Assembly (NCBI GenBank): GCA_022653215.1
Contig: JALCSJ010000069.1
Coordinates: 1 to 10,510 of the forward strand
Reading direction: 5' to 3'
DNA length: 10,510 bases
Source: Acidaminococcaceae bacterium
Lineage (GTDB): Bacteria; Bacillota; Negativicutes; Acidaminococcales; Acidaminococcaceae
Positions 1 to 6,603 of this stretch are shown piece after piece. The notes beneath the pieces were generated by a model. That model was not told where the DNA came from, ran no database searches, and worked only from the letters and a program-made list of their open reading frames with translations. The translations under genes were made by a program, and so were the position numbers. Position 1 is the stretch's first letter, and each line of letters begins with the position of its first letter.

Positions 1-355
1 AGTTAAGGTTCAGGATTTGGGCAGACTAGGGGAAATGGCCAAAAAGAAAATATCTATCAGTTCTACTTGTACAGTTTTTGCTGAAAGCGAAGTTATCAGC
101 CAACTATCTTTGGGAACTGATAAATGCGATATTATTGATGGTATTCATCGCGCCATTGCCAGCCGTGTAGTTGGTTTGGTGCATCGTGTGGGAGTATCTC
201 CTCAAGTTGTTATGACCGGAGGAGTAGCACAAAACATTGGCGTTGTTAAAGCTTTGAGTGACGGATTGCACACAGATATTGCTGTGAGCCCCCTGACTCA
301 ATATGTGGGAGCACTTGGTGCTGCCCTCTTTGCTTATAAAAACGCCACTAAATAA
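1..355 (+). CDS. hgdC: 2-hydroxyglutaryl-CoA dehydratase activator (archerase), C-terminal part
   Basis: This is the 3' end of a gene whose start lies left of the window; the frame is open from position 2 and about 117 residues are visible of a family length near 260. HgdC is a homodimeric ATPase of the BadF/BadG/HgdC (ASKHA fold) family. It carries one [4Fe-4S] cluster between its subunits and uses ATP to push a single low-potential electron into the dehydratase. The visible segment SSTCTVFAESEVISQL holds the second of the two cluster-binding cysteines known in A. fermentans HgdC. It is followed by the nucleotide-binding segment VVMTGGVAQN and the C-terminal SPLTQYVGALGAALFAY. All three match the remembered A. 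fermentans protein closely. The TTG at 17 is an internal codon and not the start, because homology continues upstream of it. hgdA follows 21 bases after the stop, so the genes are co-transcribed. The activator is normally very oxygen-sensitive and is reduced by ferredoxin or flavodoxin (family knowledge). Confidence 0.95.
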   Translation, partial: VKVQDLGRLGEMAKKKISISSTCTVFAESEVISQLSLGTDKCDIIDGIHRAIASRVVGLVHRVGVSPQVVMTGGVAQNIGVVKALSDGLHTDIAVSPLTQYVGALGAALFAYKNATK

Positions 356-376
356 TTATAAGAAGGAGAAATTATT

Positions 377-1813
377 ATGGCAAAAGCAAGCCCTGGTGTT
401 CAAGCACTACGTGATGTAGTAGAAAAAGTATATGCAGAAGCACGTGAAGCTAAAAAAAGAGGCGAACCCGTTGGCTGGTCTTCTTCTAAGTTTCCCTGTG
501 AACTTGCGGAAGCATTCGGACTGCATGTAGTTTATCCGGAAAATCAGGCAGCCGGTATTGCTGCTAATCGTGATGGTGAACTAATGTGTCAAGCAGCCGA
601 AGACTTAGGTTATGATAATGATATTTGCGGCTATGCTCGTATTAGTTTAGCTTTCGCTGCTGGTAAGAGATCTGCTAATAAGTTTGACCCTAAAACCGGC
701 GAGTACATTATTGACCCTAACAGCGGTAAACCATTAAAAGATGCAGATGGTAAAAAGGTTATTGATCCTGCTACAGGTAAACCCAAGAAGGATCCTAAGA
801 CCATGAAACCCTATTCCTATTTGGAAGACTTAAATGAAATTGCCGCTCTTCCTGATGGCGTAGAAAAAGAGCGCCGTACAGCAGCCTTGAAGCATTATCG
901 TCAAATGATTATGCCTATGCCTGATTTTGTACTGTGCTGCAATAACATTTGCAATTGCATGACTAAATGGTACGAGAATATTGCCCGTATGCACAATATT
1001 CCTTTGATCATGATTGATGTTCCTTATAACAAGACCGATAATGTAGAAGAGAGCAATGTTAAATACATTCGTTCTCAATTCGATCATGCTATTGAACAAC
1101 TGGAAAAAATTTCCGGCAGAAAGTTTGATGAAAAGAAATTCGAAAAAGCTTGCGAAAATGCTAACCGTACCGCTAAGGCATGGTTAAAAGTTTGCGACTA
1201 CTTGCAATACAAGCCATCTCCTTACAGTGGATTTGACCTGTTTAACCATATGGCTGATGTTGTTACCGCCCGTGGCAGAGTAGATGCTGCTGAAGCATTT
1301 GAACTGTTGGCAACTGAATTGGAAGAACATGTTAAGAATAATACCAATACTTTGCCCTTCCCTGAAAAATACCGTATTATGTTCGAAGGTATTCCTTGCT
1401 GGCCAAAACTGCCTCAACTGTTCAAACCTTTGAAAGCTAATGGTTTGAATATTACTGCAGTTGTGTATGCACCTGCATTCGGCTTTGTTTATAATGGCTT
1501 AGACGAAATGGTTCGTGCTTACTGCAAGGCTCCTAACTCTGTTTGCTTAGAGAAAGGCGTTTCCTGGCGTGAAGGTATCTGCAAAGAAAACAAGGTTGAT
1601 GGCCTGTTGATTCACTATAACAGAAGCTGCAAACCTTGGAGCGGATATATGCCTGAAATGAGCCGTCGTCTGTCCAAAGAACTGGGAGTTCCTGCTGCCG
1701 GTTTTGATGGAGACCAGGCTGATCCCAGAAACTTCAACGCAGCTCAATACGAAACACGTGTACAAGGACTTGTTGAAGCTATGGAAACTAACGCTAGTGC
1801 AAAGGGGAAATAA
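377..1813 (+). CDS. hgdA: (R)-2-hydroxyglutaryl-CoA dehydratase, alpha subunit
   Basis: This is the large subunit (478 residues; about 477 in A. fermentans) of component D of the dehydratase, in the HgdB/FldB/FldC family. With HgdB it removes water from (R)-2-hydroxyglutaryl-CoA to give (E)-glutaconyl-CoA by a ketyl-radical mechanism in the cytoplasm. In A. fermentans component D carries [4Fe-4S] and reduced FMN. Recognisable segments are GWSSSKFPCELAEAFGLH (residues 33-50), MCQAAEDLGYDNDICGYAR (70-88), the cysteine-rich CCNNICNCMTKWYE (187-200), IPLIMIDVPYN (208-218), MFEGIPCWPKLP (335-346) and HYNRSCKPWSGYMPEM (413-428). Cysteines in the 41, 84 and 187-194 region are candidates for cluster or active-site contacts, inferred from family conservation. 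Residues 103-145 form a repetitive DPxTGKP segment that looks like an insertion relative to shorter members. The ATG at 377 follows an AAGGAG site at 363-368 with good spacing. The gene sits between hgdC and hgdB. Confidence 0.97.
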   Translation: MAKASPGVQALRDVVEKVYAEAREAKKRGEPVGWSSSKFPCELAEAFGLHVVYPENQAAGIAANRDGELMCQAAEDLGYDNDICGYARISLAFAAGKRSANKFDPKTGEYIIDPNSGKPLKDADGKKVIDPATGKPKKDPKTMKPYSYLEDLNEIAALPDGVEKERRTAALKHYRQMIMPMPDFVLCCNNICNCMTKWYENIARMHNIPLIMIDVPYNKTDNVEESNVKYIRSQFDHAIEQLEKISGRKFDEKKFEKACENANRTAKAWLKVCDYLQYKPSPYSGFDLFNHMADVVTARGRVDAAEAFELLATELEEHVKNNTNTLPFPEKYRIMFEGIPCWPKLPQLFKPLKANGLNITAVVYAPAFGFVYNGLDEMVRAYCKAPNSVCLEKGVSWREGICKENKVDGLLIHYNRSCKPWSGYMPEMSRRLSKELGVPAAGFDGDQADPRNFNAAQYETRVQGLVEAMETNASAKGK

Positions 1814-1815
1814 AA

Positions 1816-2952
1816 ATGGCTATAAATACTATTATTGATGAATTCAAACAAGTAGCAGCTAATCCTAAAAAACAGCTTTTAGCTTATAAAGCTCAAGGCA
1901 AAAAAGCTATTGGTGTGCTTCCTTATTATGCACCTGAAGAATTAGTTTATGCTGCTGACATGGTTCCCTTTGGTATTTGGGGAACTAATGATAAGACTAT
2001 TAGTTTGGCCAAAGAATACTGTGCAACATTCTATTGCACCATCGCTCAATTAGCATTGGAAATGTTATTGGATGGTACCATGGATGAATTGTCCGGTATT
2101 ATTACACCTGTTATCTGCGATACATTGCGTCCTATGAGTCAGAATTTCCGTGTTGCCATGGACAAGAAAATGGCTGTTATTTTCCTGGCTCATCCCCAAA
2201 ATCGTTTTGATGCTGCAGGTAAGCAATTCTGCATTGACCAATATACTAATGTTAAAAAAGAATTGGAAAAAATTTCCGGTAAAGAAATTACCGTTGATGC
2301 TCTTGCTAATGCCATTAAAGTTTACAACGCCAGCCGTAAAGCTCGTCGTGAATTCGTGAAATTAGCTAATGAACACTGCGATGTAATTACTCCTACCATC
2401 CGTAGCGCAGTTCTTAAAGCTTCCTGGTTTATGCTGAAAGACGAATACACCAAGAAGTTAGTAGAACTGAATAAAGAATTAGCTGCTATGCCTGTTGCTA
2501 AATGGAACGGCGTTAAAGTTGTTGTTTCCGGTATCATTTATGATAGCCCGGCTTTACTGAAAGCCCTGGAAGACAACCATGTAGCTATTGCTGCTGATGA
2601 TGTGGCTCACGAGACTCGTGCTTTCCGTATTGATGCTCCGGAAGGCGTTGATCCTATGACTGCTTTGGCTGATCAGTTTGCTAACATTGATAATGATGTT
2701 CTGCTTTATGATGCTGAGTCCGCTAAGAACAATCGTGGGGATTTCGTAGCTAAGCTTTGCAAAGACAGCGGAGCTCAAGGTTTGATTTTGTTCATGCAGC
2801 AGTTCTGCGACCCAGAAGAAATGGAATATCCTTATCTGAAGAAAGCTTTGGATAAAGCAGGTATTCCTCACATCAAGATTGGTGTTGACCAACAGATGAG
2901 AGATTTTGGTCAGGCTGCTACTGCTATTCAGGCCTTCACCGAAAGTTTGTAA
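1816..2952 (+). CDS. hgdB: (R)-2-hydroxyglutaryl-CoA dehydratase, beta subunit
   Basis: This is the smaller subunit of the dehydratase (378 residues; about 379 in A. fermentans). It pairs with HgdA to form component D. Family-typical segments are KAIGVLPYYAPEELVYAADM (residues 30-49), KEYCATFYCTIAQ (66-78) with Cys69 and Cys73, CDTLRPMSQNF (101-111), VVVSGIIYDSP, and the C-terminal MQQFCDPEEMEYPYLKKALD and GVDQQMRDFGQA. Cys residues in KEYC and QFCDPEE are the likely [4Fe-4S] ligands by analogy with related 2-hydroxyacyl-CoA dehydratases. The ATG begins two bases after the hgdA stop, and the ribosome site AGGGG (1803-1807) lies inside the last hgdA codons, so the two subunits are probably made in equal amounts through coupled translation. 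It is the last gene of the unit: a strong hairpin follows and the next gene runs the other way. No frameshift or missing segment is visible. Confidence 0.97.
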   Translation: MAINTIIDEFKQVAANPKKQLLAYKAQGKKAIGVLPYYAPEELVYAADMVPFGIWGTNDKTISLAKEYCATFYCTIAQLALEMLLDGTMDELSGIITPVICDTLRPMSQNFRVAMDKKMAVIFLAHPQNRFDAAGKQFCIDQYTNVKKELEKISGKEITVDALANAIKVYNASRKARREFVKLANEHCDVITPTIRSAVLKASWFMLKDEYTKKLVELNKELAAMPVAKWNGVKVVVSGIIYDSPALLKALEDNHVAIAADDVAHETRAFRIDAPEGVDPMTALADQFANIDNDVLLYDAESAKNNRGDFVAKLCKDSGAQGLILFMQQFCDPEEMEYPYLKKALDKAGIPHIKIGVDQQMRDFGQAATAIQAFTESL

Positions 2953-2955
2953 GAT

Positions 2956-3083
2956 AAAAGCGGCGGTATTTGGTTTATACTGCGTCAAAAGAGGTGTCGT
3001 GTGCATGGGATGAACTTAGTATGTTCTATCCCATCCACCCGATACCTCTTTTTCCTTGTCTAAACGCAAATCCTGCCGCTTTT
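2956..3083. terminator. Long nested inverted repeat, probable bidirectional terminator
   Basis: Almost the whole space between the convergent hgdB and flavoprotein genes is one imperfect palindrome centred near 3019. The outer arms are 2956-2977 and 3061-3083: AAAAGCGGC pairs with GCCGCTTTT, then GG with CC, ATTTG with CAAAT and GTTTA with TAAAC, with single-base bulges. An internal loop follows. The inner arm AAAAGAGGTGTCG (2987-2999) pairs with CGATACCTCTTTT (3040-3052) with one G-U pair. Then ATGGGAT (3005-3011) pairs with ATCCCAT (3028-3034) and GAAC with GTTC, leaving a 7-base loop at 3016-3022. The T-run at the right and the A-run at the left allow intrinsic termination from both sides. 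The outer stem is longer than a terminator needs, so a small non-coding repeat element is an alternative origin. Confidence 0.85.
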
Positions 3084-3096
3084 GCTGTTTTACTAT

Positions 3097-3720
3097 TTAT
3101 TTGCCGAAAGGTGTGGCAATTTTTGGTTCAGCTTGGGGAAGGGGAATACCGGCTTTTTTGCCGGCTTCAAGATTCTTCAGAACCCAGGCCATATTCAAAC
3201 CGAGATTACGCATGGTTTGCAGACCTTCTTGATCTTTTACCAGTTCTTCTTTGGTAAGACCATGAACCATATTCCAGTAATTTGAACCTACTATCAGCAT
3301 ATTGTTAATGGTGAAATATTTATTGATTTGATCAAAGGTTGCAGTAGCACCGCCTCTGCGGCAAACTACTACAGCGGCACCGGGTTTGTAGGCCATATTG
3401 GACCCGGCAGACAAAAAGGCTCTGTCTAAAAAAGAGGTAGCGGCTCCGGTGGCAGCAGCATAATGCACTGAAGTACCGAAAATATAGCCGTCAAAATTTT
3501 TGGCTAGGTGGGTAAATTCATTAACTACATCATTGCGCATACATTCTTGATTATGAGTATGACAATAACCACAGCCAATACAGCCGGCAATCGGTTCAGG
3601 ACCTACCTGAAAAATTTCCGTTTCAATACCTTCTTTATTTAAAGCTTTTTCGACTTCTTGCAAAGCAGTATAGGTTGAACCGCAGCCATGAGGACTGCCA
3701 TTTACCAAAAGAACTTTCAT
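3097..3720 (-). CDS. Flavodoxin-like NAD(P)H-dependent flavoprotein with four-cysteine motif
   Basis: This 207-residue protein of the NADPH-dependent FMN reductase / iron-sulfur flavoprotein superfamily is cytoplasmic with no signal peptide. MKVLLVNGSPHGCGSTYTAL (residues 1-20) is the first beta strand plus the FMN-phosphate loop. FGTSVHYAAATGAATSFLDR (81-100) is the second flavin-contacting stretch. A compact cysteine group, C47-x2-C50-x2-C53-x6-C60 within GCIGCGYCHTHNQEC, has the spacing seen in archaeal iron-sulfur flavoproteins, where it binds [4Fe-4S]. Relatives keep this motif without proof of a cluster, so the cluster is inferred. I chose the ATG at 3720 over an upstream in-frame one at 3774, because a strong ribosome site lies just before it and the flavodoxin fold begins there. 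The likely job is two-electron reduction of a quinone, nitro or other small substrate, or electron transfer. It is a single-gene unit, convergent with hgdB and divergent from the MATE gene. The electron partner is unknown. Confidence 0.85.
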   Translation of the reverse strand: MKVLLVNGSPHGCGSTYTALQEVEKALNKEGIETEIFQVGPEPIAGCIGCGYCHTHNQECMRNDVVNEFTHLAKNFDGYIFGTSVHYAAATGAATSFLDRAFLSAGSNMAYKPGAAVVVCRRGGATATFDQINKYFTINNMLIVGSNYWNMVHGLTKEELVKDQEGLQTMRNLGLNMAWVLKNLEAGKKAGIPLPQAEPKIATPFGK

Positions 3721-3726
3721 ACTTAA

Positions 3727-3735
3727 TTCCTCCCC
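3727..3735 (-). promoter_or_regulatory. Ribosome binding site deciding the flavoprotein start
   Basis: On the minus strand this reads GGGGAGGAA, six bases before the ATG at 3720. It supports that start over the longer reading frame beginning at 3774, which would place this site inside the coding region. Confidence 0.8.
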
Positions 3736-3762
3736 TAAAATATAAATTCTACTATCCGTTTT

Positions 3763-3771
3763 ATTATAGCA
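3763..3771 (-). promoter_or_regulatory. Extended -10 promoter of the flavoprotein gene
   Basis: The minus strand reads TGCTATAAT, a perfect -10 box with the TGn extension. It lies about 43 bases before the flavoprotein ATG. The -35 position at 17-base spacing (3786-3791) reads TCTAAA, a weak match, as is common for extended -10 promoters. The alternative upstream start at 3774 would sit upstream of this promoter, another reason to prefer 3720. Confidence 0.6.
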
Positions 3772-3846
3772 CAAAATCTCCTGTCTTTAGAGATTGTCTG
3801 GCAAGTGCAGGGGAAATAACATTAGTAAAAAACTGGCAGGTAATGG

Positions 3847-3875
3847 TCTACAAGGGGAGAAAATAGTGGTAAAAT
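3847..3875 (+). promoter_or_regulatory. Possible promoter of the MATE gene
   Basis: TCTACA (3847-3852), a 17-base spacer and TGG-TAAAAT (3867-3875) form a 4/6 -35 and a 5/6 extended -10, leaving a leader of about 30 bases before the ATG at 3913. A second, weaker pair (TTGTCT at 3794, TAACAT at 3817) is also possible. The 3721-3912 gap therefore serves two divergent genes. I see no clear operator or riboswitch in it. Confidence 0.4.
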
Positions 3876-3912
3876 GTTAATATTAGTTCATACATAAGAG
3901 AAGAGAAAAAAG

Positions 3913-5331
3913 ATGCATGCAGATACAGAAAAATTTTCTACAAAAGAAGATATCTTTGCCAAGTATTCCGTGCCAAAAGCTATAGCAACTTTGGCAATTC
4001 CTACCATAATCAGTCAATTGATTAATTTAATATATAATATGGTGGACACTATTTATATTGGCATGACGGGAGATGCCTACAAGACAGCTGCTGTTACTTT
4101 GGTATTTACAATTTTTATTATGACAATTTCTTTTGCTAATTTATTTGGTATTGGTGGAGGAAGCCTTATAGCTAGACTTATTGGAGCAAATAAGCAGGCA
4201 GATGCTAAACGGGTTTGTGCCTTTAGCTTTTATGCTGCATTAGGCAGTGCTTTGCTTTATTCTTTATTAATAGCAGTATTCATGAATCCCATTCTTACTG
4301 TACTAGGGGCTTCTGATTACACTATGACCTTTGCTAAGCAATATGTGTGGGTAGTGGTGGTTTTAGGCAATGTGCCTGTTATTGTTTCTATGACATGTGC
4401 GCATTTGATGCGTAATGCCGGTTATGCTAAACAGGCAAGTATTGGCTTAAGCGGCGGGGGTATTTTGAATATAATACTTGACCCCTTGTTTATGTTTGTT
4501 TTGCTTCCCAAGGGAATGGAAGTCCTGGGGGCGGCAATAGCTACATTATTGTCGAATATTATTTCTTTTATTTACATGATCTATATCATACATACTTTAA
4601 CAAACTTTGCACCACTTAGCCTTAACTGGCAAGATGCTAAATCTATAAACAAGCAAGAAATCAAAGGGGTTTTTAATGTAGGGGTGCCTTCGGGAGTCTT
4701 AACAGGACTATTTGACGTGGCTAATATTTTTCTTAATGCTCTTATGTCCGGACATGGAGATTTACAATTAGCGGCCATAGGTATTGTTATGAAAGCAGAA
4801 CGCTTGCCTAATGCGATTAATGTGGGGATATGCCAAGGTATGCTGCCCTTGGTAGCCTATAATTATACAGCTCACAACTGGGACAGAATGAATAAAATAA
4901 TCAGTACAGTCAGACGTTATGGTTTGATTATAGCAGGGCTCAGTTTAATTATGTTTCAGTTTTTTTCACATTCAATTGTCCATGTTTTTTTGAGTACGGA
5001 GGGAGCAACCAGAGAGGAAGCAATCGCTACTATTGCTTACGCAGCAGTCTTTTTGCAAATCAGAAGTATGGCTTCTATCCCTCAATTCCTTAATTACCAT
5101 ACCTCATTCTGTCTCCAGGCAGTAGGTGATGGCAGAGATACTTTTATCCATGCTGTGGCCAGAGAACTAGTTTTCTTTATACCATTTATGTTTATTCTTA
5201 ACAACTTTTTTGGTGCCAAAGGATTGGCGGCGGCATTACCAATAAGTGAATGCTGGGGTGCAGTTTTTGTTTTGTTTTTATTGCATGGCTGGAAAAAAAG
5301 AAACATTATAGGCAAAGACACCGGAGAATGA
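3913..5331 (+). CDS. MATE family multidrug/metabolite efflux protein
   Basis: This is a 472-residue integral membrane protein of the multidrug and toxic compound extrusion family, near the usual 450-470 length with 12 expected helices. These proteins export cationic drugs or metabolites in exchange for Na+ or H+. The first helix segment PTIISQLINLIYNMVDTIYIG (about 30-50) carries the VDxxYIG signature of the MepA-like branch. GIGGGSLIARLIGANK (about 79-94) is the typical glycine-rich turn of the first lobe. The second lobe repeats the pattern with GVPSGVLTGLFDVANIFLN. The C-terminus ends in a basic stretch after the last helix. The ATG at 3913 is preceded only by a weak purine-rich site (AAGAGAAGAG). 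The substrate cannot be told from sequence. The stop overlaps a promoter for the next gene, so it may be expressed both with and apart from the downstream pair. Confidence 0.92.
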   Translation: MHADTEKFSTKEDIFAKYSVPKAIATLAIPTIISQLINLIYNMVDTIYIGMTGDAYKTAAVTLVFTIFIMTISFANLFGIGGGSLIARLIGANKQADAKRVCAFSFYAALGSALLYSLLIAVFMNPILTVLGASDYTMTFAKQYVWVVVVLGNVPVIVSMTCAHLMRNAGYAKQASIGLSGGGILNIILDPLFMFVLLPKGMEVLGAAIATLLSNIISFIYMIYIIHTLTNFAPLSLNWQDAKSINKQEIKGVFNVGVPSGVLTGLFDVANIFLNALMSGHGDLQLAAIGIVMKAERLPNAINVGICQGMLPLVAYNYTAHNWDRMNKIISTVRRYGLIIAGLSLIMFQFFSHSIVHVFLSTEGATREEAIATIAYAAVFLQIRSMASIPQFLNYHTSFCLQAVGDGRDTFIHAVARELVFFIPFMFILNNFFGAKGLAAALPISECWGAVFVLFLLHGWKKRNIIGKDTGE

Positions 5332-5337
5332 TATAAT
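5309..5337 (+). promoter_or_regulatory. Promoter overlapping the MATE stop codon
   Basis: TAGGCA (5309-5314, 4/6 match to the -35 consensus), a 17-base spacer and a perfect TATAAT (5332-5337) preceded by TGA give an extended -10 promoter. The TGA of the extension is the MATE stop codon itself. It would drive the amidohydrolase and reductase genes independently, with a leader of roughly 25 bases to the chosen start. Confidence 0.5.
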
Positions 5338-5352
5338 AAAGTAATTATGAAA

Positions 5353-5365
5353 AGGGTAGGGTGAT
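5353..5365 (+). promoter_or_regulatory. Ribosome binding site deciding the amidohydrolase start
   Basis: The stretch AGGGTAGGGTGAT resembles the AGGAGGTGAT Shine-Dalgarno consensus. It ends four bases before the GTG at 5370 and overlaps the GTG at 5361, so 5370 is the better start. The ATG at 5385 is too far away. Confidence 0.6.
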
Positions 5366-5369
5366 AATT

Positions 5370-6572
5370 GTGCAACCAGAAAAAATGACAGAAAAAGAAA
5401 TTGAAGAGATTGCCGTTAAATGGCGCAGGGATTTTCATGAGCATCCGGAAACAAGTTATCATGAAGAAAAAACCGCCCAAAGAGTTGCCGATATTTTGCG
5501 GGAAATGGGACTGGAACCGACTATGGCGAAAAAATCCCATGGAGTTATGGCCACTATCGAAGGGGGCAAGAGAGGCCCCATGATTGCCCTGAGAGCAGAT
5601 ATGGATGCACTCCAGGTAGAAGAACAGGTAGATGTGCCCTGGAAGTCTCAAAACAAAGGTGTAATGCATGCCTGCGGACATGATTTTCATATGACCATTC
5701 TTTTAACTGCAGCATTAAGATTACTGCAGCATAAGGATTCTATTCCAGGTAAAGTACGTTTGATTTTCCAGCCATCTGAGGAAATGACTCCTGATGGAGG
5801 CGCTAAATTTATCCTTGAAGAAGGTTTTCTGGAAGGCTGTATAGCGATTTTTGGCCTTCATGTCTGGCCTGATTTTCTTTGTGGTCAGGCCGGTGTTAAA
5901 CCGGGACCCTTAATGGCTGCTTCCGACAGATTTAAAATTAAAGTTATTGGTAAAACTTCTCACGCCGGTCACCCTGACCAGGGAGTAGATGCAGTTATGG
6001 CTACAGCGGATATTCTTCAGCAGATCAGTCATATTGTCAGCAGACGGGTAAATCCTCTGTCTACGGCTACTATTAACGTAGGAACGCTTCAGGCCGGCAG
6101 CAGGTATAATGTTGTGCCGGGAGAAGCTAATATGGAGGGGACGATTCGTACCTTGGATGAAACAGCCAGGACTAATATCCCGAAATTCATTAAAAATATT
6201 TTAGAAGGTGCTAAAATCAGCACAGGTATAGATTACAAAATGGAATATTTCTATGGTTATCCTGTACTTAATAACTGGCCCGTGCCGGCAAAACTGGCAG
6301 CAGATACCATTCAAAAAGTTTTGGGAAAAGATGCTCTCATGAAAACGGAACCCCATTTAACAGCAGAAGACTTTGGGGTTTATCTGGAAAAGCTTCCGGG
6401 AGCTTTTCTTTGGTTAGGCTGCAGAAAACAAGGAGAGCCGGTTTATGGACTACATAGTGCTAAGTTGTGTCCTGATGAAAATACCTTGCACTTAGGTTCA
6501 AAATTAATGGAACAAATAGCTTTAAATGCTTTATGGGCTTTATGCAATGGTGTAAATTTCACTAAGGAATAA
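5370..6572 (+). CDS. M20 family metallo-amidohydrolase (N-acyl-amino acid deacylase type)
   Basis: This is a peptidase-M20D/amidohydrolase of about 400 residues, the group that includes hippurate hydrolase, N-acetyl-diaminopimelate deacetylase and IAA-amino acid hydrolases. These cytoplasmic enzymes cleave an acyl group from an amino acid with a two-metal centre. Visible motifs in order are WRRDFHEHPETSYHE near the N-terminus, ALRADMDALQVEE, the metal site HACGHDFH (about 100-107), FQPSEE with the catalytic and metal-binding glutamates (about 134-139), GLHVWP, the dimerisation-domain SHAGHPDQGVDAV, NVVPGEANMEGTIRT, TAEDFGVYLEKLPGAFLWLG and the final GLHSAK metal histidine. All expected metal ligands appear present. 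I chose the GTG at 5370 because of the ribosome site; GTG 5361 would add three residues. A ketopantoate-reductase-type gene follows 31 bases after the stop, so the two are probably an operon. The real substrate is unknown. Confidence 0.88.
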   Translation: MQPEKMTEKEIEEIAVKWRRDFHEHPETSYHEEKTAQRVADILREMGLEPTMAKKSHGVMATIEGGKRGPMIALRADMDALQVEEQVDVPWKSQNKGVMHACGHDFHMTILLTAALRLLQHKDSIPGKVRLIFQPSEEMTPDGGAKFILEEGFLEGCIAIFGLHVWPDFLCGQAGVKPGPLMAASDRFKIKVIGKTSHAGHPDQGVDAVMATADILQQISHIVSRRVNPLSTATINVGTLQAGSRYNVVPGEANMEGTIRTLDETARTNIPKFIKNILEGAKISTGIDYKMEYFYGYPVLNNWPVPAKLAADTIQKVLGKDALMKTEPHLTAEDFGVYLEKLPGAFLWLGCRKQGEPVYGLHSAKLCPDENTLHLGSKLMEQIALNALWALCNGVNFTKE

Positions 6573-6591
6573 GCAAGTGAAAATGTTTTGC

Positions 6592-6596
6592 GGAGG
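6592..6596 (+). promoter_or_regulatory. Ribosome binding site deciding the reductase start
   Basis: GGAGG lies seven bases before the ATG at 6604. It rules against the GTG at 6577, which would put this site inside the coding sequence and add nine residues before the Rossmann-fold start. Confidence 0.8.
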
Positions 6597-6603
6597 ATTT
6601 AAC

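Noticed and set aside
2554..3006. A 150-codon open frame on the minus strand opposite the hgdB 3' end
   Set aside because: Its start would lie inside the long hairpin at 2956-3083, and it is antisense to a highly conserved gene. It shows no domain.
2970..3285. Two overlapping plus-strand open frames opposite the flavoprotein 3' end
   Set aside because: They begin inside or just after the palindrome and run antisense to the flavoprotein. The products are low-complexity aromatic-rich sequence without a ribosome site.
3675..3866. A 63-codon open frame on the plus strand in the divergent promoter region
   Set aside because: It overlaps the 5' end and promoter of the flavoprotein gene, has no ribosome site and has no recognisable product.
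5094..5690. A 198-codon open frame on the minus strand across the MATE-amidohydrolase junction
   Set aside because: It lies opposite two well-supported genes and the promoter between them, its product is Phe/His-rich with no recognisable domain, and it has no good ribosome site. It is most likely a shadow frame.
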